From positions 2,896,150 to 2,960,149 of the forward strand of contig NW_017265136.1 in NCBI RefSeq assembly GCF_001638985.1: DNA of 64,000 bases. Direction: 5' to 3'. The notes under the pieces are model-generated. The model was given only the letters and a program-made list of their open reading frames with translations, ran no database searches and was not told the origin of the DNA. Both the position numbers and the translations under genes were made by a program. Origin of the DNA: Phycomyces blakesleeanus NRRL 1555(-) (Eukaryota; Mucoromycota; Mucoromycetes; Mucorales; Phycomycetaceae). This document shows, one piece after another, positions 54,184-64,000 of the stretch; position 1 is the first letter of the stretch, and each line of letters opens with the position of its first letter.

Positions 54184-56996
54184 TCATTTCATTTTCTCAA
54201 TTCGGTTATTAACAAAAATCTGGTTAGATTCCCAGTTTGAATAATGGCCAAAAAGATTGTGACTGTCATACGCATGCCTGTAAAACTCCAGTAAACATTC
54301 ATAATGTCCCTTGCACATTGTAATCCTTTGATTGAGTTTAATTGGAAACACTGAAGGGGGCAACGGCTCACAACCCAAAACAGAATGACGAGAGTTTAAC
54401 GAATATTCAATAAAGTCAGACAGAGAAAAGATACTAGCAGTAGAAGATGGATGCAATGCTGCTAATTGATCTTGACTATTTGAAATGCGATGCAGAAAGT
54501 CAATTGCGAACTGGGGAAGATGGTTGACAAAAGATTGTATGAAGCTGCCAATATATGTTCTCTCCAAAAATCTCTTCATCATCGTTGATTCGAAGCCACC
54601 TTTTTGATTTGTTTTGATATTCTTCAACAAACCATTGTATCTCTCGAAACTGAATAACCAGAAAGCATAAATTGGTTCAAATTCATGAGCACACTTGCCA
54701 AGATAAAGATGTAGATGCATATTTAATGTCATAGCCGATTTTCTATAAAGTGTCTGAAATCTTGTACAAAACAATTGGAGTTTACTGTGGGCTTCATCTA
54801 TTTCTTTGTCAGTGATCAAAGGTTTTGTAAGTAAGTGGCATGCATTAACAAACAAAATCCAGTTGTTGAGATTCTTGGCAGGGAGAACATGCTTCAAAAC
54901 AAATGGAGAGTATATGATGCACCATGACTTTCACTCGTCAGCTTTTATGAACAAAAAACCATCAGCAATCTTCTTTGTTATACATGCATAACCACAAGGT
55001 ACAACAATATCATTGGCAAGCTCTTGCATAGTTAACTGATTCTTTTCATTGATATAGTTACACTCGCATCATATCTGAATCATTTGCTTTGCAGTTCCAA
55101 GATAAAGGTTATGCATTGGGTCTATAACTGTACAGTGGACTAGGTCAAAGTAAAATAACAGATGAAGCTTTGACCACTGAGTGCCATTTTCTTTTTCTAG
55201 ATGTGTTTGCTCAGTATTGTTCAATGCATTTATTCAGCTGACAACATGTTTCAGATTCATTATCTTTGTGTCTCACCTAATTGCTATACTTGACTTCAGA
55301 GTAGTCAAGCTTGCTGGTCTTCTTTATAGTCGTGAATTGTTGTTGACATTTGTGAAAGGCGCATGTACTCATGTGGCCAGTAAATCCAGAGGTTTTGCGA
55401 GCAGCAGAGATATCCCAGGCAACACACATCAATGCAGCACAAACAACAATCTTTCTATTCTGTGAGTCTATCATTTCTACACCAATATACATCTGCAACA
55501 ATTCGTCAACGAGTGGCTTCAAGTAATGATTCATACTGTCAGTGCTTGCTTTCTTTGGCCCAGACATCATACCAACAAGAATGACATTTTCAGACTTAAG
55601 GCGTTCACTCCGTGAGAGATTGTTGATAGAGAGATATATTGCATTACTGGAATGTATTTGTCTTTCAAATGGCTGAAACCAATCGATATTCAGAGTCAAC
55701 ATTAAAGATTGGCTATCATCAACAAACTGTCTGCCATTGATGTCTTTAATATCACTCCAAACTGCACCATCGAAAATGTCAAGTTTGATGTTTTCAATTA
55801 TTTGACAATTTCTCCACAAATTGATCTTGGACACAAAATCTGGCTTGGAGAATTTTTGTTGCAAGGCATACTTCAGAGAGTTGAATGGATATATCATTGC
55901 TGAAAGAGAACAGTTTCCAGTTGACACTTTAAAGAGATTGTTATTGCAAATGGCGGATTTAGAGAATTTTTTAAATGTACAGACTCTTTGACTTGTTTTC
56001 TGAGAATAAATCAAATGACATTGTGAGTATGCAATGTATACTATTATTCCATCTGTTGCCATGTTAAATTCTGTTTTATGCTTCAAACTATTGATCGTCA
56101 ATGGAAGGGTACCAGACATATCACAGAGAGGCAGTAGAGTATTGCAAAACTTAATGAGAATCAATATACCGCTTTCCATCAAAAAGATCAAGTGAAATAT
56201 GATAATGAATACTGCAACAAAGTGGATATACAAGGGTATGTTATCAAAAGACAAAGGACAAACTATGAAGACAAAGGTTAAGTTAGTTTAAATTAATATA
56301 TTGATTAATTGTCTATACCGTATTAATTCATACCTGATTCTACTATCGAGGTTCTACTGGTCTCATCAAAGTTTTCTTCTTGTTCAAAATCAAAACTGGT
56401 ATTGCCTTCTTCAATCCCATCGCCATCAACCACAAATGCTCCTGTAATTGTATCTTTGGCAGTAAAGATGGACTCTTCTTGGGACAAAGGTAAGTCAACT
56501 AGAAAGGAATAATTGTTGTAAAGATATAGAAATAAAAATATAATTACAATTATAATCATATAAAAAATAAAAAATAAAAAATATATATATCAGTTTCAGT
56601 TATTATTTTGTTCATTTATTTTATTTTATTTTCTTACCTTCTTGATCAAATTCAATGTTTTGTTTTTTATTTTTGTCTTCATATTCGTCTTCGCCTTTGT
56701 TCTTGTAATCATAATCATTGTCATTGTCACTGTCAATACTATCTACTTCCATGTTGTCAAAATGTTCTTCAGGAACATCTATTTTATGAATTAATTTATA
56801 TTAATTTTACATGTATAGCTCGAGTTATTCTTGTTATTTACCCATTGCATTGTCTTTGGCAACAGGCACTACATGTTTCTCATAGTGTTGTTGTGCATTT
56901 TGTCTTTTCTGTTTCTTTCCACAGCTATCCAACTTTGTACAGTCTGGACATTTGCAGATAACATAACTGTCTTTCTTTTGATTATTGGACATGTCG
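54184..56996 (-). pseudogene. Tnp2-type transposase of element B, degraded
   Basis: Exon 1 (from about 56996) reads MSNNQKKDSYVICKCPDCTK and ends at GTAAATAAC, giving a C-x-C-x2-C..H zinc motif like element C. Acidic exons follow near 56780-56640 and 56490-56330. The main block 56254-55277 has LMLTLNIDWFQPF (first Asp), KSENVILVGMMSGPK, HYLKPLVDELLQMYIG and ISAARKTSGFTGHMSTCAFHKC. The stretch 55276-54898 is riddled with stops and should have held the second Asp motif (D-P-M-H-N-L). The last block 54897-54184 has FWLFSFERYNGLLKNIKTN (Glu) and the C-terminal IFVNNRIEKMK. It aligns with the intact copy at 58953-62129 along its whole length. Confidence 0.85.
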
Positions 56997-58123
56997 ATTG
57001 TTTTAAATTATAAAAAAAATTATATAGATTTTAAGAAATCTTGATCAAGGTCTTTATATACCAAAAAAAAATTATAAATAGATAAAATACTGCTCCAATC
57101 CATGACTATAGTATGCCAAGTAATTCTTTGATACATCTACCGCACATATCATTATAATTATAATCATATATCATTAAGTCATTAACCAAGTCAAATACTG
57201 CGTATATTACTAAAAGTGTACGCAATTTGTTTTAAAAGTCTTTTTTTAGAATTATAATATTTGATATGACGATAATTCGACCATGACAAAAAATAATCCA
57301 AAAATGGAACATTCGCCTCTCACAACATGTGAAATAAAAAAATCTAATATTTTAGTTCCATATATCAAATGGAAAAATCATGCAAAAATATTGCCTCAGT
57401 AAAAATGAAATCACAACCTTTTGTCTCGTTCCCTTGAAATATATTGATTAAATATTTGTTCTTATATTCACATTTATAATATATAAAAAATATTCAAATG
57501 ATTTATTTTGAAATAGAAAAAGTGAAATCTTAAGAATATATATAATTTTTATTAAATATTATATTAACTTTTGTATAAGTGTTTTTTCAGTGTAATTTAG
57601 AATTATATCAAAGAAGTGTATAATATAAAAAAAAACTCAATTTTGTAATTTTATAGCCAAAAAAATAATGGTAGTGTGATTTTACAGCTAAAAAAAAGCA
57701 ATCTGAAATCACAACAGAAAAAAATAGAAATTATTTGAAAAAATTAAAAATCGAAAATTGTAGTAAAATTTTTGCAGGTTTTCAGGAACTAAAATAGTGG
57801 TCTTTTGCAGTGATGGGTGACCATGATTTCAAAGAAGTACAATGTAAACAAATATTTTACCAAAGGAAAAATAAAAAAATATTATATATAAAAGGAACAG
57901 ATAATAGAAACGAGATTTTCTTGTGCACAGAAAAATCTTCTCTTACCACTGAGGGCACTTCACCACATTAACAAACCGTTGACATCAGCCTCTCATAACC
58001 GGAATGACACATCATGACAAATCACCAGACAAATCAAATGAGCACACTGACCCTCTGGTGCTGGACATCACGACATTGATGCATACGGCCTTTATATTTA
58101 TTATGCATATTAATAGTATATCG
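56997..58123. other. AT-rich intergenic sequence
   Basis: No gene recognised. TTTTGCAGTG at 57803-57812 resembles a CACTGCAAAA terminus in reverse and may be the right end of element B. Confidence 0.35.
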
Positions 58124-58194
58124 TCCGCATTGGTCTAGTGGTTATGATCCGTCGCTTTCACCGTCGTGACCGGGGTTCGATTCCCCGATGCGGA
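58124..58194 (+). tRNA. tRNA-Glu (anticodon TTC)
   Basis: 71 nt. Acceptor stem TCCGCAT pairs with ATGCGGA. D-loop TGGTCTAGTGGTTATGA, anticodon loop CTTTCAC giving TTC, and T-loop GTTCGATTC between CCGGG-type stems. It closely resembles eukaryotic tRNA-Glu genes. There is no intron. An LTR begins about 30 bp downstream. Confidence 0.95.
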
Positions 58195-58222
58195 ATTGTT
58201 TTGCCGAATACTCATAATCTAT

Positions 58223-58513
58223 TGTCGTTCCCGATCTGGGTTGGTCTGTCGGACATTATTTTGATGAATCCGTAAAATCTGAAGATAGTTAACCGCAGTA
58301 TAATGACTATTTCTTTAATTAAATATAAATAATAACTACTGCAGATAATGTGCAGTATTAGTTTAGAAAACTATATAAGACAATTCAATTCATATCAATA
58401 AAAAGTATCTTTTATCCTCTCTTTGATTTTACGTATACTCCTTGATCCCCAGTGGGTTTGACCTTTTGACTTTGTTATAGTAAAAGGAAGACTAACCCAG
58501 ATCGGGAACGACA
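58223..58513 (+). mobile_element. Family C LTR next to tRNA-Glu
   Basis: 291 bp, TGTCGTTCCCGATCTGGG at the start and an inverted copy CCCAGATCGGGAACGACA at the end, so it is bounded by near-perfect inverted repeats of about 23 bp with TG..CA. It is followed by ATTGGTAGCTGAAGC, which resembles the primer-binding and leader region of Ty3/gypsy elements (TTGGTAGCAGAGC-like). Family members are at 22268-22424/34360-34400 and 40206-40435. Confidence 0.55.
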
Positions 58514-58548
58514 ATTGGTAGCTGAAGCTATTTTTCCTCCTAAAGACC

Positions 58549-58731
58549 TTTGATGAATTTTGGTGAAAGACACCAAGAAAATTTTGACAAAAAGACACTT
58601 AGCCAGTTCGAGATTGAAGAACGAGTCCAGGACTTGTTACCCAAAGAACTAGTAAACTACTACAAGAAGAACCGGCGTGTACCACATATACCTGACACAG
58701 GAGAAATGACCCTGAATACCCTTGTGTGAAG
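58549..58731 (+). pseudogene. Short open frame after the family C LTR, possible gag start
   Basis: ATG at 58549 gives about 60 residues (MNFGERHQENFDKK..TGEMTLNTLV) before TGA. It is charged and helical. The position just after an LTR and leader suggests a truncated gag, but no family motif is visible. Confidence 0.3.
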
Positions 58732-58952
58732 GTTCATGGTTACATGTGGATATTTAGAGCAATTTTTCATCTCAGCATGTTTTTTGGTGTACATGTTCAT
58801 AAAGTCATGTTGTAATTTTCTATTGGCTCGGATATAATAACCATCCAAGTTATTCTATTATTATTATTATTATTATTATAAAGTTTGAACAAATAAAGTA
58901 AATGTAACACTTGTTTCTCTTTTATCTTAACATTTATAACAAAATAAACACC
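58732..58952. other. Leader of element C with an ATT microsatellite
   Basis: Contains an (ATT)n run at about 58856-58879. The left terminus of element C should lie here or slightly upstream, but I could not pair it. Confidence 0.35.
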
Positions 58953-61900
58953 ATGTCCTCTACTTCTGAACTTTATAATAAGAAGTGCTATTGCACAAAA
59001 TGCAGCGATAATCAACAAGGCTACAGCTTTGTTTCTACACAAACCCTCCAGCGTCACAATAAAAGAGCAAGATATGAAGACATGAAAAGAAGTGAAAGAA
59101 GTATGTTTTGTTTTTCATTTTCATTTTCATTTTGGTTATTTTATATAATGTTTTATTTCAATAGATATATCTGTTCAAAGAAATCTCATGGATATTGATT
59201 TTGAAAGTAAGAAACGTTAATTGTGATAAAAAGAGAAGTAAACTAAAAATTGAATTCTATATGTAGCTACATCAAACCAACAAACCGGACCCATAGAAGC
59301 AATGGACGGTCAGACCAACTCGCCTGTTTGGGAAGGAGCCCCAATTTCTGACGATGAGGTTGCTTTTAGCAATGAGTCGAATGGCGAAAGCAGTGATGGT
59401 GATGAAAATGACAATGACGAAGAAAGCAATGGCGGTGAAGAAAGTGAAGACAATGAAGAGAATATTGTTGAGATTGAAGTCGAAGAATTCGATACTGAAG
59501 GTCAGTCCGTGTTAATTAACTAATAAAAAAAGACCCAAAAAAAATTCAAGGAAAAGAACCAAAAAAGAAAAATCTGAAAAAAGGGGGGGTGTTAATTTTT
59601 TTTGTTTTTTTTACAATAGATCCTTTTGCCACCCCAAATATGCCTGAAAATCCGGTACACAGGTTCATTGCTACTTTTGTGGTAATGTTTGCTTCCCGCT
59701 ATGTGGTCAATAAGGGCGCTGTTGTCTTGATCGAATTCATCAACAAGCTCTTGTCGATTTACGAGCAGGATTTCCAATTGCCCGTGAGTCTTTCTGGTCT
59801 CCAAAGCATGACAGGATTCTCAGCCATGACAAAAGGGATTAAGAGATTTGTCGTTTGTCAGGATTGCCACAAGGTGTATGAGGAAAGTGTACCTGCTCCT
59901 TTGAGTTGTGATTTCGTAAAGCTTGGTGCACATACTGCCTGTAATTGCAAATTAATGGTCCAATCATTGTCTGGTGGTTTGGTCGCAAAGAAGTCTTATG
60001 TATATCAGTCTCTCACACGTGCTCTTAAAATTCTTTTCCTCCGTCCCGATTTCGAGCAAAAGATCATGCATTGGAACCAAGAATTCAAGATCACTGATAC
60101 ATTGTGTGATGTTTACGATGGTGAAGCCTGGACTGATTTGAAGGACAATGACAATGAAATTTTTGTTGAGCATCCTTGTTCATTGATGCTGACATTAAAC
60201 ATCGACTGGTTCCAGCCTTTCAATGGTACTAGCTATTCCTGCGGTGCTATCTACCTGGTGATTAACAACCTGCCTAGAAGTGAGTGGTTTAAAGCAGAAA
60301 ATACAATCCTTGTTGGCCTCATGCCCGGACCAAAAGAGCCAAAATCAGAAGAGATCAATCATTATCTCAAGCCATTAGTCGACGAAATGATACAGCTCTA
60401 TCTTGGAATACAGATACCCACCTACCAGCAAACAGACGGTGCAACAGTTCGTGCAGCCTTATTGATGGTTGCATGCGATATACCTGCTGCCAGAAAGACT
60501 AGTGGGTTCACCGCGCACAACAGCACATGTGCCTGTTACAAATGCGACAATCAATTTTCTCGTCTACCAGGCACTTCTTCTGTCGATTTCCGTGGATTTG
60601 ATTGTGACCAGTGGCGCCATCGAAGTGATAGAGCAAACCGTGTGCATGCTGAGGAGTGGAATAGTGCGAGTACACCCTCAGAAAGGCAGCAGCTGGAGGT
60701 CGAATATGGTGTTCGATGGTCGCAGTTGTATCGCCTTGGATACTTTGATCTAGTACGTGGAACGATCATTGATCCCATGCATAATCTTTTTCTGGGAACA
60801 CCAAAGAGAATGATTGAAACATGGACAAAAATGAAAAAAATGAAAAACAATGATCTGCTTGCAATGCAGACAGTTGCAGCAACGATGATATTGCCCAGCG
60901 ACTATACCAAGCTGAAAACGAAGATAGGAAAGGGCTTTTCCCACATGAAAGCAGATGAGTGGAAGTCTTGGGTATTGGTGTACTCTCCCGTGCTTCTAAA
61001 ACCAGTTCTTCCGTCCAATATGTTCAATGGCTGGATGCACTATATAAAAGCATGCCGTATACTTGTAAAGCCGTCAATCAGTTTCATTGAAATAGACCAA
61101 GCACACAGATATCTACAAGAATTCTGTCAATCTTGTGAAGATACATATGAACCAAAAGTCCTCACCTGCAACATGCACCTGCACCTCCATCTTCATGACA
61201 CAATTCGTGATTTTGGACCCGTGTATGGCTATTGGTTCTTTGGTTTTGAGAGATACAATGGTTTGTTAAAGAATAACAAGACAAACAGAAAAGACGGGTT
61301 TGAAACAACCTATATGACAAAATTCACTGCAGACGCATACAAAGCTGATTACGTACGAAATACGTTATCATGTCCAAGCCTCATTCCATTCCTTCCTCTT
61401 TTCGAAAAACTTACCTCTACGACCACACCTATAACGACCTATGCCACTTATGCTCCAACCAACCAACAACCTTTCCGACTGCAACAATTTGTAGACTCAT
61501 CCTTAAGTCGAGCAGCACCTATCAAAGGCAATGAACCACTCCCCCCATCCACCTTTCCTTTACAGTCCTTAAAAGAATCAACAATGAGTGATATTGATTA
61601 TCCTCAATTGTTAGATTATTATAAAATCGCCTATGCCATGCCCAATCTCATTTCTTACCACGATGCCAGATTGTCACAATATTTTGTAAATAACCGAATC
61701 ACAAAATTGAAATCAATTGATCTCCTTGGCCAAACATATATTGGGAACAACAGTTCTGGTAAGCGCGGGTCACTCGTTCAAGCTTTCTTCCGTAGCAGCA
61801 ATGGCCGAACTTCAAGCCTATATACCGGACAAATTCAGTATCTTTTTATACATTCATTTACTCTGCCTCCTCATCCAAACCACCGAGCATCAACATTACA

Positions 61901-62129
61901 TCAAGACCAGCATGTTTTTGCATACATCCGATGGTATAATTTGACAAATGACAATGAACACAGAGATGAAGGTATTGCAATCTGCTTGCCAGAATTCTCT
62001 GCTGATAATTATCACAGCATCTTGCCTGTACATCGCATACACTTAGAGGTCGCAACTGCTGTAGATGTAACTGATATGAACGAAGAAAGAATGCTGGTCA
62101 TTCCTATGCCAAAAAAATACTATGCCTGA
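58953..62129 (+). CDS. Tnp2-type transposase of element C, intact, four exons
   Basis: Exons 58953-59100, 59165-59206, 59267-59500 and 59620-62129. All junctions are GT..AG and in phase, giving about 977 residues with no stop. Residues 1-50 hold a C-x-C-x2-C..H zinc motif (KKCYCTKCSDNQ, TLQRHNKRA). An acidic Asp/Glu/Asn stretch follows. The core has LTLNIDWFQPF (first Asp), CDIPAARKTSGFTAHNSTCA with CYKC, GTIIDPMHNLFLGTPKR (second Asp), NMHLHLHLHD and FFGFERYNGLLKNNKTN (Glu). The C-terminus has PLPPSTFPLQSL, a YFVNNRITKLKS box and an HRIHLEV end. This is the Tnp2 order of CACTA/Plavaka-type DNA transposons, which cut and paste. Alone in the window it looks potentially active. Confidence 0.9.
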
Positions 62130-62281
62130 AGCCTTTATGAATAATTATGCACTATGATTTTTTATGAGAATAATTAAATAAAAACAAAGAACAAGTAATG
62201 CCTCTTTATGCATTTTTTTGGTTATTTAAAGTATAGGACGTTATGAATGAAGAAAAAAAGAACAAAAAATATAAACTTTAT
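62130..62281. other. Shared 3' spacer of the convergent element C genes
   Basis: 152 bp between the two stop codons; AT-rich, with AATAAA-like signals for both strands. Confidence 0.5.
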
Positions 62282-63452
62282 TTAGGGCCCGTTTCTAAGA
62301 GCCCACTGAGGAAACTGTGACGCAATTGCATCAGGGACTGGTCCTTCAACGGTTTCGCCAAAAGCACGTGACAGCAATTGATGGCTATTTAAGCCTAAAT
62401 CAGCTACCACTTTGTTGTCAACAAGTGTGATGAAGTGGTTGTACTATATTAAAGACATTAATATTTTATTCAGTATAATACAATATAATATATTAACTAA
62501 ATTAAATATTTCAACTTTCAAAAAACTAAGTACCTCATCACTTCTCCAACCTGGACGACGAAGACGAAGCCCACTATAAGAAACATGAGGCGAAGTGCCA
62601 TCGTCTGACTCACCAACAGACATAGCCTCTTCTATAATGAGACCAGAGCAATCTCTTTTCATCTCGTCATCAATAGCAGTCTTGTTAGACTGGTACGCTG
62701 TTTTGCGACGTTTCAAGTGCTGTTGAAAATATTAAATTAGTATTCTTTTTTTGCTTTAAATTAATGACTTAGATAAGAATTATTCAAATAATAAATAAAT
62801 AAAGTATAACTTACCTCCTTTTCGCGGCTACTCCTTCTGTTGCGAGCATTGTCTGACTTCTTTTTAGCCTGAGACTTATTAGCTGCACGCTTTCTGCTAG
62901 TGAAGTTCGTGTAGACAAAGTCACGAACATCACTTTTTCTCAGTCCTGCTCCTACGAAATTTCTTTCCAAGTAGGCAACGAGGTTTTCTGTCAGCTCAGT
63001 GTTTGGCGACTGGTTGAAGTTGACAGCCGTGTTCCACCTTGGCTTGCCATTGTTGGCTTGAATTTCAGCCAAATGTTTTGACTTGAACTTAGGGTCCCAC
63101 AAATGCTCCCGAAGAAGTCTCTATTGAATCTTGGTAAGTTATTAAAGATATAACTTACTATATGTATGATACATACTTAGGCTTTTGTTTTGTTGACTGA
63201 TTTTGCATCAGAAGCCATGGTGGGAGAACCAGCTACATTCATTTCCATGCTCACAGGAGCAACAGCATGCACTAAAGCCATCGGCTGACTCTGCAAAACA
63301 GCAGACACAGGAGTGTTCGAAGTTTTTGCTTTGATATCAGCAACGTCTTTCATGACAGTGGTCATGTCACGACGCAAGATGGCAAGAGAGTTTGTCATCT
63401 CTCTCTCAGCAGGAGTGCGTCGAGTGGGATAGCTTTCATTTTGGTTAGACAT
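62282..63452 (-). pseudogene. Partner protein of element C, one stop at an exon end
   Basis: Exons on minus are 63452-63177, 63120-62815, 62719-62534 and 62443-62282. Introns are GT..AG and exons 2-4 join in phase 0. Exon 1 (MSNQNESYPTRRTPAE, then a helical TNSLAILRRDMTTVMKDVAD) ends in TAA directly before the GTATGT donor, so a single nonsense codon breaks an otherwise continuous frame of about 309 residues. Exon 2 has RLLREHLWDPKFKSKHL and a basic Lys/Arg tail (nuclear targeting is plausible). Exon 3 ends RRPGWRSDE. Exon 4 ends PQWALRNGP. The same layout occurs in element B. I do not recognise a named family; a DNA-binding accessory role is inference. Confidence 0.6.
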
Positions 63453-64000
63453 ATTCTATTAATTTAAAAAATATAAGTTCAAATATGTATTAACTGTTAA
63501 TGCTTTTATATTCTTTGAATAAATTTCTATTATACACTACAATTATATTTATTATCAAACATACCAAAATAAAAGACAGAAAAAGATGGGAAGATAGAGA
63601 GAGAAAGTGTGAGTATAAGTAAGAATAATTGTAAGAGTGCGTGAGCAAGGGTGAGTAAGATTGTAGCAAAAACATATATTTATATTTCCAAAAAAAAGGA
63701 TGTCTAGTCTTGATTGATCTTGGTTAAAAGAATATATCTAAAGTAACTTCTTGTACACACACTGTGTAAATTGATACAAAGATTGCTTTTAGATACTACA
63801 CCATTATATCTATTATGCTTTTTGGATATTTTTTTTGAGTTTCATTTTTTTTAATTGCCTATTTTGTTTTTTTTGTATTTTATTTACTTATTTTTTTTAT
63901 TTTTCCATATTTTTCCATATTTTTCCTTATCGACCATTTTCTTTTCTTTTCTTTCTCTTTCTGATTTTTGTTATAACTGTGAATTTTACTGGTAAGATAC
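63453..64000. other. AT-rich flank of element C
   Basis: No gene recognised. It includes GA-rich and pyrimidine-rich low-complexity stretches. The right terminus of element C may lie here or beyond the window. Confidence 0.35.

Noticed and set aside
46079..57812. CACTGCAAAA and TTTTGCAGTG as the two ends of one 11.7-kb element
   Set aside because: Inner sequences differ and the flanking triplets (TAC and ATG) do not match, so they are probably ends of different elements.

Overview
This is an AT-rich eukaryotic window made almost entirely of transposable elements. Spliceosomal introns of about 60-80 bp (GT..AG), two nuclear-type tRNA genes, Ty3/gypsy chromoviruses, Helitrons, LINEs, a MULE, a PIF/Harbinger element, Tc1/mariner elements and Tnp2-type transposases together suggest an early-diverging fungus, probably Mucoromycota. 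That placement is inference. I see no secure host protein-coding gene; one possible intron-rich membrane-protein gene lies around 47.1-51.9 kb.

Layout, left to right. 1-10 kb: an edge-truncated MULE-like fragment. Then comes a degraded Tnp2-type transposon (coiled-coil gene on minus at 520-1023, transposase on plus at 5916-8937). A complete MULE (1055-5700, 9-bp target duplication) has split it; the MULE gene reads as one spliced transposase-OTU-peptidase fusion. 9.3-13.9 kb: a PIF/Harbinger element (Myb-like gene on plus, DDE transposase on minus) whose transposase frame is interrupted by an IS630/mariner-like element (10349-13108). 13.9-22 kb: the 3' half of a second Tnp2-type transposase on minus, interrupted by a LINE (14165-19509, 15-bp target duplication) and a Tc1 element (19803-21144), and cut off at a solo LTR (21971-22267). 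22.4-34.4 kb: Helitron 1, carrying a solo LTR (24892-25435) and a nearly complete chromovirus (26628-32101) inside its Rep-helicase frame. 34.6-40.2 kb: Helitron 2, a sister copy of the same family. 40.5-45.4 kb: tRNA-Thr with a nearly intact two-ORF LINE inserted at its 5' end. 45.4-58 kb: AT-rich sequence with three more solo LTRs, a 5' fragment of a Tnp2-type gene and a degraded two-gene Tnp2-type element. 58.1-63.5 kb: tRNA-Glu, an LTR remnant, then the best-preserved element: an intact four-exon Tnp2-type transposase with a convergent partner gene.

Insertion order can be read from interrupted frames and target duplications, so the window works as a record of nested transposition. Most elements are dead. 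Many lesions look like C:G to T:A transitions: TGG, CAG or CGA codons turned into stops, and an expected catalytic Glu replaced by Lys in both the gypsy integrase and the Tc1 transposase.
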